Positions 7,323 to 15,464 of a stretch of DNA of 48,912 nucleotides are shown here, one piece after another. The stretch is from an uncultured Christensenellaceae bacterium (GTDB taxonomy: Bacteria > Bacillota > Clostridia > Christensenellales > Pumilibacteraceae): contig CAJULE010000009.1 in NCBI GenBank assembly GCA_910587445.1, forward strand, positions 1 through 48,912, given 5' to 3'. The translations under genes were made by a program, and so were the position numbers. Within the stretch, counting starts at the first letter, position 1. Every line of letters starts with the position of its first letter. Under the pieces are notes generated by a model. The model searched no databases. It was not told the origin of the DNA and saw only the letters and a list, made by a program, of their open reading frames with translations.

Positions 7323-7996
7323 CAGTCCCTATCTCTTATGACGTAACCGGCTCCGCGCACGGTCTGTATGAGCTCTATATTGTATATGTCGTCTATCTTA
7401 CTGCGCAGATACCTGATATATACGTCGACGACGTTCGTGTTGCCGTAGAACTCGAAACCCCACACGGCGTCGAGAGCCTGCTCCCGCGTAACCACTATGT
7501 TCTTGTTGCGCATGAGATACACAAGGAGATCGAACTCGCGCTTGGTGAGCTCTATGGGGTGAGAATCGTATGTGACAGAAACCGATCCGCAATCTATTAC
7601 GAGCCGACCGAGCGTCATTATTTCGCCCGCAACCGTCGTCTTTCGAAGGTTTGCCCTTATGCGGGCAAGAAGCTCTTCTATCGCAAACGGCTTAGTCATA
7701 TAGTCGTTTGCCCCGACGTCGAGCCCCGACACCTTATCCATGACCTGATCGCGCGCCGTCAGGATTATGACGGGAGTGGTCTTTGCCTGACGAAGCCGTC
7801 GCAAAACCTCTATGCCGTTCAGAGACGGAAGCATGACGTCGAGAATTATGAGCCCGTACTCGTTTGCAAGCGCCGCTTCGAGCGCTTCGCGTCCGTCGGC
7901 TTTGATTTCGGTCTCATAGCCCTCGTGCATGAGCTCGAGCGACACAAAACGCGAAATCTTCGGATCGTCCTCTACTATAAGAATTTTATTGTTCAT
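7322..7996 (-). CDS. OmpR-family response regulator (ArlR-like)
   Basis: A 224-residue regulator. The receiver domain has the acidic pair at residues 10-11, phospho-acceptor Asp53 (LIILDVMLPS), Thr80 and Lys102 (MTKPF). A winged-helix DNA-binding domain follows (about 128-222), with ELTKREFDLL and VDVYIRYLRSKID. The sequence is close in pattern to ArlR of staphylococci. It is the first gene of the three-gene operon, followed by the kinase and a membrane protein, with AGGCGGTG before the ATG. Target genes cannot be inferred from this window. Confidence 0.95.
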   Translation of the reverse strand: MNNKILIVEDDPKISRFVSLELMHEGYETEIKADGREALEAALANEYGLIILDVMLPSLNGIEVLRRLRQAKTTPVIILTARDQVMDKVSGLDVGANDYMTKPFAIEELLARIRANLRKTTVAGEIMTLGRLVIDCGSVSVTYDSHPIELTKREFDLLVYLMRNKNIVVTREQALDAVWGFEFYGNTNVVDVYIRYLRSKIDDIYNIELIQTVRGAGYVIRDRD

Positions 7997-8397
7997 AATT
8001 CACCGCCTTTTCAAATCCGTTACTTTTTCAAAAAAGTGCCGTACTTTTAGGGAAATTATACTGAAAAATTTTGCCATGTATTATAAGCTTGTTTTTTTTG
8101 CGCGTGAAACATTGCGCATAATGTTTGCGCCTTTTTTCGAAAAGGCGCGCCCAAAAAGATGAAGGGAAAGGAATTTTCGACTGTTCCTCTCCCTTTCAAT
8201 TTCCTCTCCTTTAAACGACTTAGGGCTTTGCCCTAAGAACCCTTTTTAAAGGATGGGGATGTGGATTAAAAGCGAGAAACAGGCTTTTCTTTGGTGAATT
8301 GACCACCCTTTCGTCAACCCGTTGTTCGCGCATACGCGCTCTTCGGGTTGCCACCTTCCCTCACAAGGATAAGGCGTTTTTAGGGGATATAAATCGA
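7997..8397. repeat. Intergenic repeats between pyk and the two-component genes, including a three-hairpin copy
   Basis: No gene is seen. Bases 8127-8252 are copy A of the three-hairpin repeat described at 36408-36533: stem 8127-8148, stem 8164-8193 with one mismatch, stem 8220-8236. A TTCCCTC...AAGG-type repeat copy follows at about 8300-8375. Near 8046-8051 a TATAAT on the minus strand may be the -10 of the two-component operon, without a clear -35. Confidence 0.7.
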
Positions 8398-9819
8398 TTA
8401 TAAATTATCCGATATTACCTCTATGCGCATAGTATCCGTATTCCCCGAAATGCCGACGACGCCGCCCGTAAGGATCACGAGGTCGCCGCGCTTTACTATC
8501 CCCGTAGACAGAGCGCATCGAAGAGAATGACGGAAGAGCTCGTCGAGATTGGGCTGTTTGACCGCCATGGTAGGCGTTACGCCCCAATTCATGGCAAGCT
8601 GGTTATACGCCTTTTCGCTGGTTGTGGGCGCGATTATGGGCGCCACGGGACGGAAACGCGAAACCTTGCGCGCCGTATAGCCCGACTGCGACACTGTTAT
8701 GATGGCCTTGGCGCCGAGGTCGAACGCCGCCGCGCACGTCGAGTGAGACACCGCGTCGGTGATCGTGCGAATGTCGGCATGAAGCTCGGAAAAGCGCTTT
8801 TTGAAATTTATTTCTTTCTCTGTCGTCTCTGCTATTTTAGCCATGGTCTTGACTGCTTCGACGGGGTACTTGCCCGCCGCCGTCTCTCCCGAAAGCATGG
8901 TCGCGGACGTACCGTCGTAAATCGCGTTCGCGACGTCGGAAATCTCGGCACGGGTCGGGCGCGGATTGCTTATCATCGACTCGAGCATTTGCGTCGCGGT
9001 GATGACCTTTTTACCCGCATTATAGCAAGCCTTTATCATGTGCTTTTGAATGGCGGGAAGCTCCTCGAACGGTATCTCGACGCCCATGTCTCCGCGAGCG
9101 ACCATTGCTCCGTCGCACTCGGCAAGTATGGAATCGAAATTGTTTACTCCGTCGCGGTTCTCTATTTTGGCTATGAGCTGGACGTCGCTGCCGCCGCTTG
9201 TGGCAAGCAGCTTCTTCACCTGCCGTATATCTTCGACGCTTCTGACAAACGAGAGCGCGAAATAATCCACGTCCTGCGAGAGAGCGAAGAGTATGTCCTT
9301 TTTGTCCACATCGGAAATGTACGGCATATCTATCGACGTGCCGGGGAGATTTATGCTCTTACGGTTGGACAGGATTCCGCCCGTCACAATGCGGCAATGC
9401 ACTTTCGTCTTTTCGACTGCCTCGGCTTTAAGCTCTATGAGTCCGTCGTTTATGAGAATGGTATCCCCCGCCTTTACATATTCGGTGAGCTCCGGATACG
9501 TGACGGATATGCCGCTCTCGTCGCCCGCTCTCTCCTTTGTGTCGAGTGTGAACGTCTCGCCGCTTTTAAGCTCGACGCTGCCGTTTTTAAACACGCCTAT
9601 TCTTATTTCCGGTCCTTTGGTATCCGCCATGATCGCCACGGGTACGGACAACTCGGCGCGCGCGCGCTTCACGAGTTCTATGCGCGAAGCGTGCTCCTCG
9701 TGGGAGCCGTGCGACATATTGAGACGTGCGACGTTCATGCCCGCTTTTATGAGCTTTTTGATTGTCGCATAACTGTCGGTAGCCGGTCCCAAGGTGCAAA
9801 CTATTTTGGTCTTTCTCAT
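8398..9819 (-). CDS. pyk: Pyruvate kinase
   Basis: A 473-residue glycolytic enzyme that transfers phosphate from phosphoenolpyruvate to ADP. Signatures: N-terminal TKIVCTLGPATDS, ARLNMSHGSHEEH, the catalytic lysine region QLIAKIENRDGVNNF, and the metal/PEP-binding MVARGDMGVEIPFEELP. The length matches the short form without the extra C-terminal PEP-utiliser domain found in Bacillus. It lies downstream of metA on the same strand, 117 bp apart, and that gap carries a palindrome repeat. Co-transcription is therefore uncertain, and no clean promoter was seen. Confidence 0.97.
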   Translation of the reverse strand: MRKTKIVCTLGPATDSYATIKKLIKAGMNVARLNMSHGSHEEHASRIELVKRARAELSVPVAIMADTKGPEIRIGVFKNGSVELKSGETFTLDTKERAGDESGISVTYPELTEYVKAGDTILINDGLIELKAEAVEKTKVHCRIVTGGILSNRKSINLPGTSIDMPYISDVDKKDILFALSQDVDYFALSFVRSVEDIRQVKKLLATSGGSDVQLIAKIENRDGVNNFDSILAECDGAMVARGDMGVEIPFEELPAIQKHMIKACYNAGKKVITATQMLESMISNPRPTRAEISDVANAIYDGTSATMLSGETAAGKYPVEAVKTMAKIAETTEKEINFKKRFSELHADIRTITDAVSHSTCAAAFDLGAKAIITVSQSGYTARKVSRFRPVAPIIAPTTSEKAYNQLAMNWGVTPTMAVKQPNLDELFRHSLRCALSTGIVKRGDLVILTGGVVGISGNTDTMRIEVISDNL

Positions 9820-9866
9820 ATATGAAACCTCTTTAAAAAAGTGTAATTACGAAATTATAGTTAAAG

Positions 9867-9900
9867 AAAAATGATAAGATTTCTGACAAGCTCGAAATGA
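9867..9900. repeat. Palindrome-family repeat copy in the metA-pyk gap
   Basis: The copy reads AGATTTCTGACAAGCTCG then AAATGACATCGAG. It matches the family whose clearest members are at 36537-36603 and 36719-36846. It sits between the metA stop and the pyk start. Confidence 0.5.
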
Positions 9901-9936
9901 CATCGAGAAAACAGTCGATTTTTAAGAACAAAGGCG

Positions 9937-10848
9937 TCAGAAGAGTTGGGTAAGATCGTACGGCGTAACCTGATATACGCAATAATTGAGCCAATTGCTT
10001 ACGAGAAGGGACTCGTGCGCGCGCCAATTCATGACGGGCTTGCCGTTTTTATAGTAGTGCTTCGGTTTTTTTGTCTTGAGCCCGCGTTCGCGGTCGCGCC
10101 TGTATTCGTCGTCGAGAGTATTCACGTCGTACTCTCCGTGTCCGAACACAAACACATGGCGTCCGTCCTTGCTCGCAACGAGATACAATCCCGCCTCTTC
10201 GGAGTTTGCGAGGATCTCGAGACGGCTGTCGTTTTCCACGTCGTTTCGCCGAACCTCGGTATACCTCGAATGAGGCGCCCAAAATTCGTCGTTGAAGCCG
10301 CGCACAAGCGGATTATATTTGTTGTGCACAGTGTGGCGGAACACGCCGAACATCTTTTCGGAAAGCGGCCGTTTATCTATGCCGTACAGATAGAACATCG
10401 CCGCCTGCGCCGCCCAGCAGATGTACATCGACGAATAGACGTTCTCCTTTGCCCACTCGAGTATACGGACTATTTCGCTCCAATACTTGACGTCGGTAAA
10501 TTCGAGATGTTCGACCGGCGCGCCGGTTATTATGAGACCATCGAAGCGCATATTCTTTTCGAGAGCCTCGTCGAACGTCATATAGAAAGCCTTCATGTAC
10601 TCCTCATCCGTGTGCTTGGAGGCATACGTCGCCGTCCGCAACAGAACTATTTCCACCTGCAAAGGAGTATTTCCTATGAGGCGCAAAAGCTGCGTCTCGG
10701 TCGCCGTCTTGTTCGGCATGAGATTCAAAACGGCTATTTTCAGCGGACGGATCTCCTGGGAAAGAGCGCGCTCGCTGGTCATGCAGAATATATTTTCCCG
10801 CTCGAGGAATTTCGCCGAAGGCAAATCGGCGTCTATCTTTACCGGCAT
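9937..10848 (-). CDS. metA: Homoserine O-acyltransferase MetA, predicted acetyl-specific
   Basis: This 303-residue enzyme activates homoserine for methionine synthesis. The start MPVKIDADLPSAKFLERE matches the family; its ATG at 10848 follows GGAGG by 5 bp, better than an in-frame ATG 18 bp upstream. Catalytic residues are visible: the nucleophile Cys in YICWAAQAAM, and His/Glu in FGHGEYD. The acyl-selecting position (Gly111 in E. coli, Glu111 in B. cereus) falls in GAPVEHLEF and is Glu, which in characterised MetA enzymes goes with acetyl-CoA use. The product would be O-acetylhomoserine. No SAM riboswitch is visible between promoter and start. Confidence 0.95.
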   Translation of the reverse strand: MPVKIDADLPSAKFLERENIFCMTSERALSQEIRPLKIAVLNLMPNKTATETQLLRLIGNTPLQVEIVLLRTATYASKHTDEEYMKAFYMTFDEALEKNMRFDGLIITGAPVEHLEFTDVKYWSEIVRILEWAKENVYSSMYICWAAQAAMFYLYGIDKRPLSEKMFGVFRHTVHNKYNPLVRGFNDEFWAPHSRYTEVRRNDVENDSRLEILANSEEAGLYLVASKDGRHVFVFGHGEYDVNTLDDEYRRDRERGLKTKKPKHYYKNGKPVMNWRAHESLLVSNWLNYCVYQVTPYDLTQLF

Positions 10849-10880
10849 ACTCACCTCCGACGACAATTTTCTACGAATAT

Positions 10881-10909
10881 ATAATACAATAAACTATCGG
10901 CAAAGTCAA
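10881..10909 (-). promoter_or_regulatory. Promoter of metA
   Basis: On the minus strand TTGACT (10904-10909), 17 bp, TATTAT (10881-10886). The leader is only about 25 nt, too short for a riboswitch. Confidence 0.75.
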
Positions 10910-10989
10910 TCCTTTATATGGCTCGGCAAAGCCGTGAGAAAATTTTTTTGAAAATGTGGCGCAATTTTATAGCGTTTTTTTCAAGCTTT

Positions 10990-10998
10990 TGTTATAAT
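10990..10998 (+). promoter_or_regulatory. Extended -10 promoter of the 199-residue gene
   Basis: TG-T-TATAAT lies 44 bp before the ATG at 11042. No good -35 box is seen 17 bp upstream, as expected for an extended -10 promoter. Confidence 0.55.
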
Positions 10999-11041
10999 GA
11001 TAAAAAACAGTCAAATCGCGCCCGAGTGGCAGGAGGAAAAA

Positions 11042-11641
11042 ATGAATCCGAAACAAATGAAGTTTTTAAAGCAGTTCGCCTCTCTTTCGAGAGTGGACGC
11101 CGTGACCGACGAAAAAGCCTTCCTCTCCAACATGAAAGCTTTTCTCGAACTTGACTTCATGAATGCCGTAGACGTATGGGAATACATGACCACGGACAAG
11201 GAAGGCACGCTTGCGGAGGACGCAGCCGTCGCCGCGGTATTTGCCGACAAAGTGTTCGATATGCTTGCGAAAAAGAACGGTCCGCGCACGCTTAAAGCCG
11301 CGCTCGACACGCCGAGCATAAGACGTGCCGTATTCCAATACTCCCCTTCCGCGGACAAGGGTACGTTTTTCGACGCCGCCGTAGACATAGCGGTGAACGC
11401 AAAAGTTGCCGTACTCGACGAAATACTGAAGTGCGCGGCGAAAAATACAGCTATGCAATCGACGTTCGGTCAGTACATGAAGCACCTCATAGAGAGGCTT
11501 TTTATCGAAATACTCAAGAAAAGCCCGACAAAGCAGATATATCTCAACAAAAAAATGACGACGCTTTTGCTCTCCCACATCTCCAAGATCAAGACGGAGG
11601 AACGCCCGCTTCTCGAGCAGAGGATTCGAGAGATCTCTTAA
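11042..11641 (+). CDS. Hypothetical helical protein
   Basis: I do not recognise this 199-residue protein. It has no signal peptide or membrane segment. It looks entirely alpha-helical, with alternating basic and hydrophobic residues and a Lys-rich last third (about 160-199). The start MNPKQMKFLK has AGGAGG directly upstream; a longer start at 10997 would overlap the -10 box. It is a single gene with its own promoter and shares a bidirectional terminator with the convergent ferredoxin gene. Base composition matches its neighbours, so recent acquisition is not suggested. Confidence 0.75.
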   Translation: MNPKQMKFLKQFASLSRVDAVTDEKAFLSNMKAFLELDFMNAVDVWEYMTTDKEGTLAEDAAVAAVFADKVFDMLAKKNGPRTLKAALDTPSIRRAVFQYSPSADKGTFFDAAVDIAVNAKVAVLDEILKCAAKNTAMQSTFGQYMKHLIERLFIEILKKSPTKQIYLNKKMTTLLLSHISKIKTEERPLLEQRIREIS

Positions 11642-11661
11642 GTCCCGATACAAAAAAAAAT

Positions 11662-11686
11662 CCCCCGTCGCAATGATGCGGCGGGG
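11662..11686. terminator. Bidirectional terminator between the hypothetical gene and ferredoxin
   Basis: A stem of nine pairs (CCCCGTCGC with GCGGCGGGG, one G-U) is flanked by a run of nine As at 11652-11660 on one side and TTTCTTT on the other. It can serve both convergent genes. Confidence 0.85.
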
Positions 11687-11735
11687 TTTCTTTATGCTGT
11701 TGCCGTTTTTCAGTATCTCGAAGATGTATGTAAAA

Positions 11736-11906
11736 TTACTCTTCCGAGATAGCGCCTACGGGGCACTGTGCTGCGCAAGCGCCGCAATCGATGCACTCGT
11801 CGGCATTGATCTGGTAGTGGTCGTCTCCCTGCGAAATTGCGCTTACGGGGCACTGGGACTCGCAGGAGCCGCAGCTGATGCACTCGTCGCTGATCTTATG
11901 AGCCAT
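11736..11906 (-). CDS. Two-cluster [4Fe-4S] ferredoxin
   Basis: A 56-residue clostridial ferredoxin, a low-potential electron carrier of anaerobic metabolism. Two canonical motifs are present, CISCGSCESQCP and CIDCGACAAQCP, each CxxCxxCxxxCP, giving two cubane clusters in the usual pseudo-twofold arrangement. Length and spacing are those of the 2[4Fe-4S] family. The ATG at 11906 follows GGAGAG. It lies about 95 bp downstream of ricT on the same strand, in an AT-rich gap with possible -10 sequences, so it is probably transcribed on its own. Confidence 0.95.
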   Translation of the reverse strand: MAHKISDECISCGSCESQCPVSAISQGDDHYQINADECIDCGACAAQCPVGAISEE

Positions 11907-12000
11907 TATAGTATCTCTCCTTTTATATAATATTTATTATATTTATCGGCACTTAAGCCTTAAAACCATTTTAGCACAATATTATCCGTTTGTAAAGTTT

Positions 12001-12876
12001 TTAATCGAGCAAATCTTTCAATTCCTCGTCTATTTTTTCGGCGTCGAGCTCTTCCGTAAGAACGCCGCTCTTTTGCCCTATATCCGAAAGCGCAACGTCG
12101 ACTATCTCTATTTCGTCGCCCTTCTCTATCTTTAAGCGCACGCTTTCCTTTATTTGATTGAGAGCTATCGCCGTGCCCTCGCGTCCGTCGGCAAGCTTCA
12201 CCTTACTGCCGAGCTTGGGCATACGTTTGTTGACTTCGGCGTAGTAGTCGTTTTCGTAGCTCAAACAGCACATGAGTCTGCCGCACAGTCCGCTTATCTT
12301 TGCGGGGTTCAGAGACAGTCCCTGATTTTTCGCCATTTTTATCGTAACGTGCGCAAAGTCCGAAATGTAGTCGCTGCAACAGCACGCCCTTCCGCAAGGC
12401 GCGACTCCGCCCTTCATGCGACATTCGTCCCGTGCGCCTATCTGCCGAAGTTCTATCCTGATATGGAAGATACCTGCGAGCTCGCGCACAAGCTCGCGGA
12501 AATCGACTCGCTGTTCCGCCGTGAAATATATGACGAGCTTCGTTCCGTCGAGCGTGAATTCCACGTCCGTCACCTTCATTTTAAGCCCGCTCTTTTCGAC
12601 GCGAGCGCGCACCTCGGGAAGCGCTTCGCGGCTCTTTTCCGCACACTGCTCGTACTTGGCGAGATCCTCGTCCGTAGCGAAACGCACAATGCGTTTCAAA
12701 GGCTGTGTGATCTTTCCCTTCTCGACATCGGTTCTTCCCATTGCGATATGCGCAAGCTCGTAACCGTGCGGAGAATCGACTATTACGGCGTCGCCGCACG
12801 AATACTCGACTCCGTCCTCCGCCGCAAAGTAGTACACCTTCGGCGAACGTTCGAACTTTATTCCTATCACTTCCAT
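12001..12876 (-). CDS. ricT: PSP1-domain protein RicT (YaaT)
   Basis: This 291-residue protein is the homologue of B. subtilis YaaT/RicT. That protein forms a complex with RicA and RicF, affects RNase Y-dependent mRNA processing, and influences sporulation and competence. The PSP1 core includes GARDECRMKGGVAPCGRACC and SGLCGRLMCCLSYEN. These conserved cysteines match those that bind iron-sulfur clusters in the Ric complex. The C-terminal 30 residues are acidic. It overlaps holB by 10 bp and ends the greA-lysS-decarboxylase-tmk-holB-ricT operon, reproducing the B. subtilis order tmk-holB-yaaT. The partners RicA and RicF are not in this window. Confidence 0.93.
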   Translation of the reverse strand: MEVIGIKFERSPKVYYFAAEDGVEYSCGDAVIVDSPHGYELAHIAMGRTDVEKGKITQPLKRIVRFATDEDLAKYEQCAEKSREALPEVRARVEKSGLKMKVTDVEFTLDGTKLVIYFTAEQRVDFRELVRELAGIFHIRIELRQIGARDECRMKGGVAPCGRACCCSDYISDFAHVTIKMAKNQGLSLNPAKISGLCGRLMCCLSYENDYYAEVNKRMPKLGSKVKLADGREGTAIALNQIKESVRLKIEKGDEIEIVDVALSDIGQKSGVLTEELDAEKIDEELKDLLD

Positions 12877-13820
12877 TTTGCTCGTACCTCCAACATCGAA
12901 AACAGCAACTCATCTATGACCGCGGTCACATTGCCGTTGAGCTCCAACCGTCTGCGTGCTCTTGCAAGCACGTCGAACTCCTTAAGCGCGACGTTTACGG
13001 GATAGCGCACGGCTATCTCCGAAACGAAATCCCTCTCTTCTTCCGAGCCGCAGGCAAACCGCACTGCGTCGCGAAGCAGAAGCTCGATAAAATCTATTAT
13101 GTCCGATAAGTTCTCGCGATAATCGTACAGCTTAAACGCATATTCCGCCGCGCCGCCGCTCGAATCGAGTTTCAAAAGCAGCTGCAACGCCGACTCGTAT
13201 AGCTTCAAATACAGCGGCGACGAGAGTATCTGCTCCGCCCTCGTCAAAAGTCCCTTACTCGACTCGACCGCAAAATCGAGGCTGCCGTTTGAAGAAAACC
13301 TGCGGGAAAGCGCCGCCTTCAGTTCGTCCGAAGAAAAGGGCTCGAGCGTCACCTTGCGACAGCGCGAGAGCACCGTCGGCAAAAGCTTGCTTTCCGAACT
13401 TGCCTTTATTATTATCCTCGTCACGGCAGGCGGTTCTTCAAGCGTCTTTAAAAGCTTGTTTTGGCTCGGCTCGTTCATCGTCTCCCCGTAGGAAATCACA
13501 TAGTATTTGCGACCGAGCTCCGTAGGCGTATAGTACGCGGTATCCGTAAGGTGATTTATATCCGCGACCTTTACTTTTTCTCCCTCCAAAGGCAGTCGGA
13601 CGACGTCGCCGAGCGTGTGAGCGTAGACGCCTTTCGTATAGTCTTTTCCGTCCTCCGCCTTGACGGCAAGGGCAAGAAACATATCCGCCAGCATATCGAG
13701 AGCCGTCGTATCGGGCGACACGAGAAGATAGGCGTGAGACATTTTTTTGCCGTCGCAATCGCGCTTTAAGGCGGCGTAAGCGCCGCTGCTTTTTATGAGA
13801 CTTTCGTAATTCGCTTCCAA
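12867..13820 (-). CDS. holB: DNA polymerase III delta' subunit
   Basis: A 317-residue clamp-loader subunit. The MSHAYLLVSP start of the AAA-like fold lacks a working P-loop, as is usual for delta'. Further on are YYVISYGETMNEPSQNKLLK and TLEEPPAVTRIIIKAS, followed by LLPTVLSRCR (sensor/SRC motif). The C-terminal collar is helical and divergent. The short length and missing ATPase motif argue against DnaX. It starts 12 bp after tmk and overlaps ricT, as in Bacillus. Confidence 0.9.
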   Translation of the reverse strand: MEANYESLIKSSGAYAALKRDCDGKKMSHAYLLVSPDTTALDMLADMFLALAVKAEDGKDYTKGVYAHTLGDVVRLPLEGEKVKVADINHLTDTAYYTPTELGRKYYVISYGETMNEPSQNKLLKTLEEPPAVTRIIIKASSESKLLPTVLSRCRKVTLEPFSSDELKAALSRRFSSNGSLDFAVESSKGLLTRAEQILSSPLYLKLYESALQLLLKLDSSGGAAEYAFKLYDYRENLSDIIDFIELLLRDAVRFACGSEEERDFVSEIAVRYPVNVALKEFDVLARARRRLELNGNVTAVIDELLFSMLEVRAKWK

Positions 13821-13832
13821 TATATCACCGAT

Positions 13833-14453
13833 TTAAATATAGCCGCGTTGCTTTAAAGAGGCATAGAGCTTTTCATGCGTCTGTGTTTTGGTGCCGCTCG
13901 CGTCGACGCGCACCACCCTTTTTTCCTCGTCCGCAATCGACGAAAATCCCGCGTAAACGCGCTCGTAGAACGCGGCGCTTTCGCTTTCGAGCCTGTCGCC
14001 GCCCGAAGCGCCGCCCTTTCTCTTAAAGCCCTCTTTGGACGTCACATCGAGAAAGAGAGTGAGATCTATCTTCGTTTTTCCGCAAGCGACTGCATTGAGT
14101 CTTTTGATAGTCTCTATGTCGAGACCTCTGCCGTAGCCCTGATAGGCAAGCGTGGAATCGACGTATCTGTCGCATATCACGAGCTTGCCGGCTTCGAGCG
14201 CGGGCTCTATTATGCGTGCCGTGTGCTGACGGCGCGACGCCTCGTACAGAAAAAGCTCGGTCATCGCGTCCATCTTTTCGGCTTCGTTTTCGAGAATTAT
14301 TTTGCGTATCTTTTCGGCTATGACGGTGCCGCCCGGCTCGCGCGTAAAAACGGCGGCTATGCCCTCGCGTTCGAACCGTTCCTTAAGCAGCCTCACCTGC
14401 GTGGATTTCCCCACGCCGTCGCAGCCCTCTATTGTAACGAATTTACCGTTCAT
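13833..14453 (-). CDS. tmk: Thymidylate kinase
   Basis: A 206-residue dTMP kinase that phosphorylates dTMP to dTDP. The P-loop EGCDGVGKST (residues 9-18), FTREPGGT, the DRYVDSTLAYQGYGRG substrate motif and a C-terminal LID region are all present. Its ATG overlaps the decarboxylase stop (ATGA), so the two are translationally coupled. It is part of the six-gene operon. Confidence 0.97.
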   Translation of the reverse strand: MNGKFVTIEGCDGVGKSTQVRLLKERFEREGIAAVFTREPGGTVIAEKIRKIILENEAEKMDAMTELFLYEASRRQHTARIIEPALEAGKLVICDRYVDSTLAYQGYGRGLDIETIKRLNAVACGKTKIDLTLFLDVTSKEGFKRKGGASGGDRLESESAAFYERVYAGFSSIADEEKRVVRVDASGTKTQTHEKLYASLKQRGYI

Positions 14454-15463
14454 ATTTCAAGTATCGCCTTTTTGAGTTCTTCTATGTCGTCCGCTTTGTC
14501 CGACGCCGTCACTATGAACACGACGTATCTGCAGTCGTACATTTCCGCGACGTGTCCGCGACGCAAAAGCTCGTCGAACATCTGCTTTCCGCTCTTGCCG
14601 TATGCGCCCGCGTCGACGACGAGCCGCGTAAAGTCGTCGCTTCTTCTCGTTTCGATCTCTGCGCAGAAGCTTTCCGCCGCCGCCTTCAATCCGTCGTATT
14701 TTTCCGCGTTTTTCCCGGCAAAGTCTATCGCTCCTTCGAGTGCGGCAAGCATGGGATAGGACGGGCTTGTAGTGCCGAGAAGCCTCAGATTGAAGTCGAG
14801 CGCGTCTTGAAGAGCAAGATCGTTTAGGACAATATACGCGCTCATAGTCGGGGCAAAAAGCGTCTTGTGCGCAGACATGACGCAAAAGTCCGCGACGGAT
14901 GAAAATCCCTCTCCGAAGAGATCGCGCCGCGCCGCAAAGTGCGCTCCGTGCGCGCTGTCCGCAATGAGAAGTTTGCCCGCGCCGTGAACGACGTCCGCTA
15001 TTTCCTTCTCCGCCGTCCTGCCGTAATAATCGGGACTTACTATAAGCACGGCTTTCGCCTCGGGGTGAGCCTTAATCGCGGCTTCGACCTCGCTCGGTTT
15101 CGGCGGGTCGTAAAGTCCGTCGGATTGCGGTCTGCTCTCTATCTCCGCGACGGAGACCCTCGCAAGATATACGCCCTCTTCGACGCAACGGTGGTGAGTG
15201 CGGGAAGCGAGTATGTCGCCGCCTGCGCTCATTACAGCCGCTTTTATGCCCATACTGCTTCCGCCGAGCAGAAAACGGCAGGCTTTCGCGCCGTAAAACT
15301 TTGCGGCTTTTTCCTGCGCCCTTTCTATTTCGTCTGCGGGAAAAAGCTTGCCGTCGTCAATCTCGGTTATGTCGAGCGTATCGAACTTTCCCTTGTGTCC
15401 CGGGGTATGCCAGCGCTTTGCTCCGCGCGCGGCATAGCGCTTCATTTCTTCGAGTATGCTCAA
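14450..15463 (-). CDS. Short Orn/Lys/Arg decarboxylase-family PLP enzyme (YaaO-like)
   Basis: This 337-residue fold-type I PLP enzyme is the positional counterpart of B. subtilis YaaO. Visible are RWHTPGHKG (N-terminal family motif), SSMGIKAAVMSAG (phosphate loop), ADSAHGAHF (cofactor-pairing Asp) and MSAHKTLFAP (Schiff-base lysine). The C-terminal Orn/Lys/Arg decarboxylase domain is essentially missing: the family is usually about 450-490 residues, and this protein ends soon after a small residual domain. It may therefore have altered substrate or oligomer state. It starts 1 bp after lysS and overlaps tmk by 4 bp. The substrate is unknown. Confidence 0.85.
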   Translation of the reverse strand: MSILEEMKRYAARGAKRWHTPGHKGKFDTLDITEIDDGKLFPADEIERAQEKAAKFYGAKACRFLLGGSSMGIKAAVMSAGGDILASRTHHRCVEEGVYLARVSVAEIESRPQSDGLYDPPKPSEVEAAIKAHPEAKAVLIVSPDYYGRTAEKEIADVVHGAGKLLIADSAHGAHFAARRDLFGEGFSSVADFCVMSAHKTLFAPTMSAYIVLNDLALQDALDFNLRLLGTTSPSYPMLAALEGAIDFAGKNAEKYDGLKAAAESFCAEIETRRSDDFTRLVVDAGAYGKSGKQMFDELLRRGHVAEMYDCRYVVFIVTASDKADDIEELKKAILEI

Positions 15464-15464
15464 G

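Noticed and set aside
10849..10930. SAM riboswitch upstream of metA
   Set aside because: The predicted leader is only about 25 nt and no S-box-like core is present.
11673..11930. Plus-strand frame opposite the ferredoxin
   Set aside because: It is the antisense of a perfect two-cluster ferredoxin and overlaps the bidirectional terminator.
12867..13820. dnaX (gamma/tau) instead of holB
   Set aside because: No functional P-loop, short length, and position in the tmk-holB-ricT neighbourhood all fit delta'.
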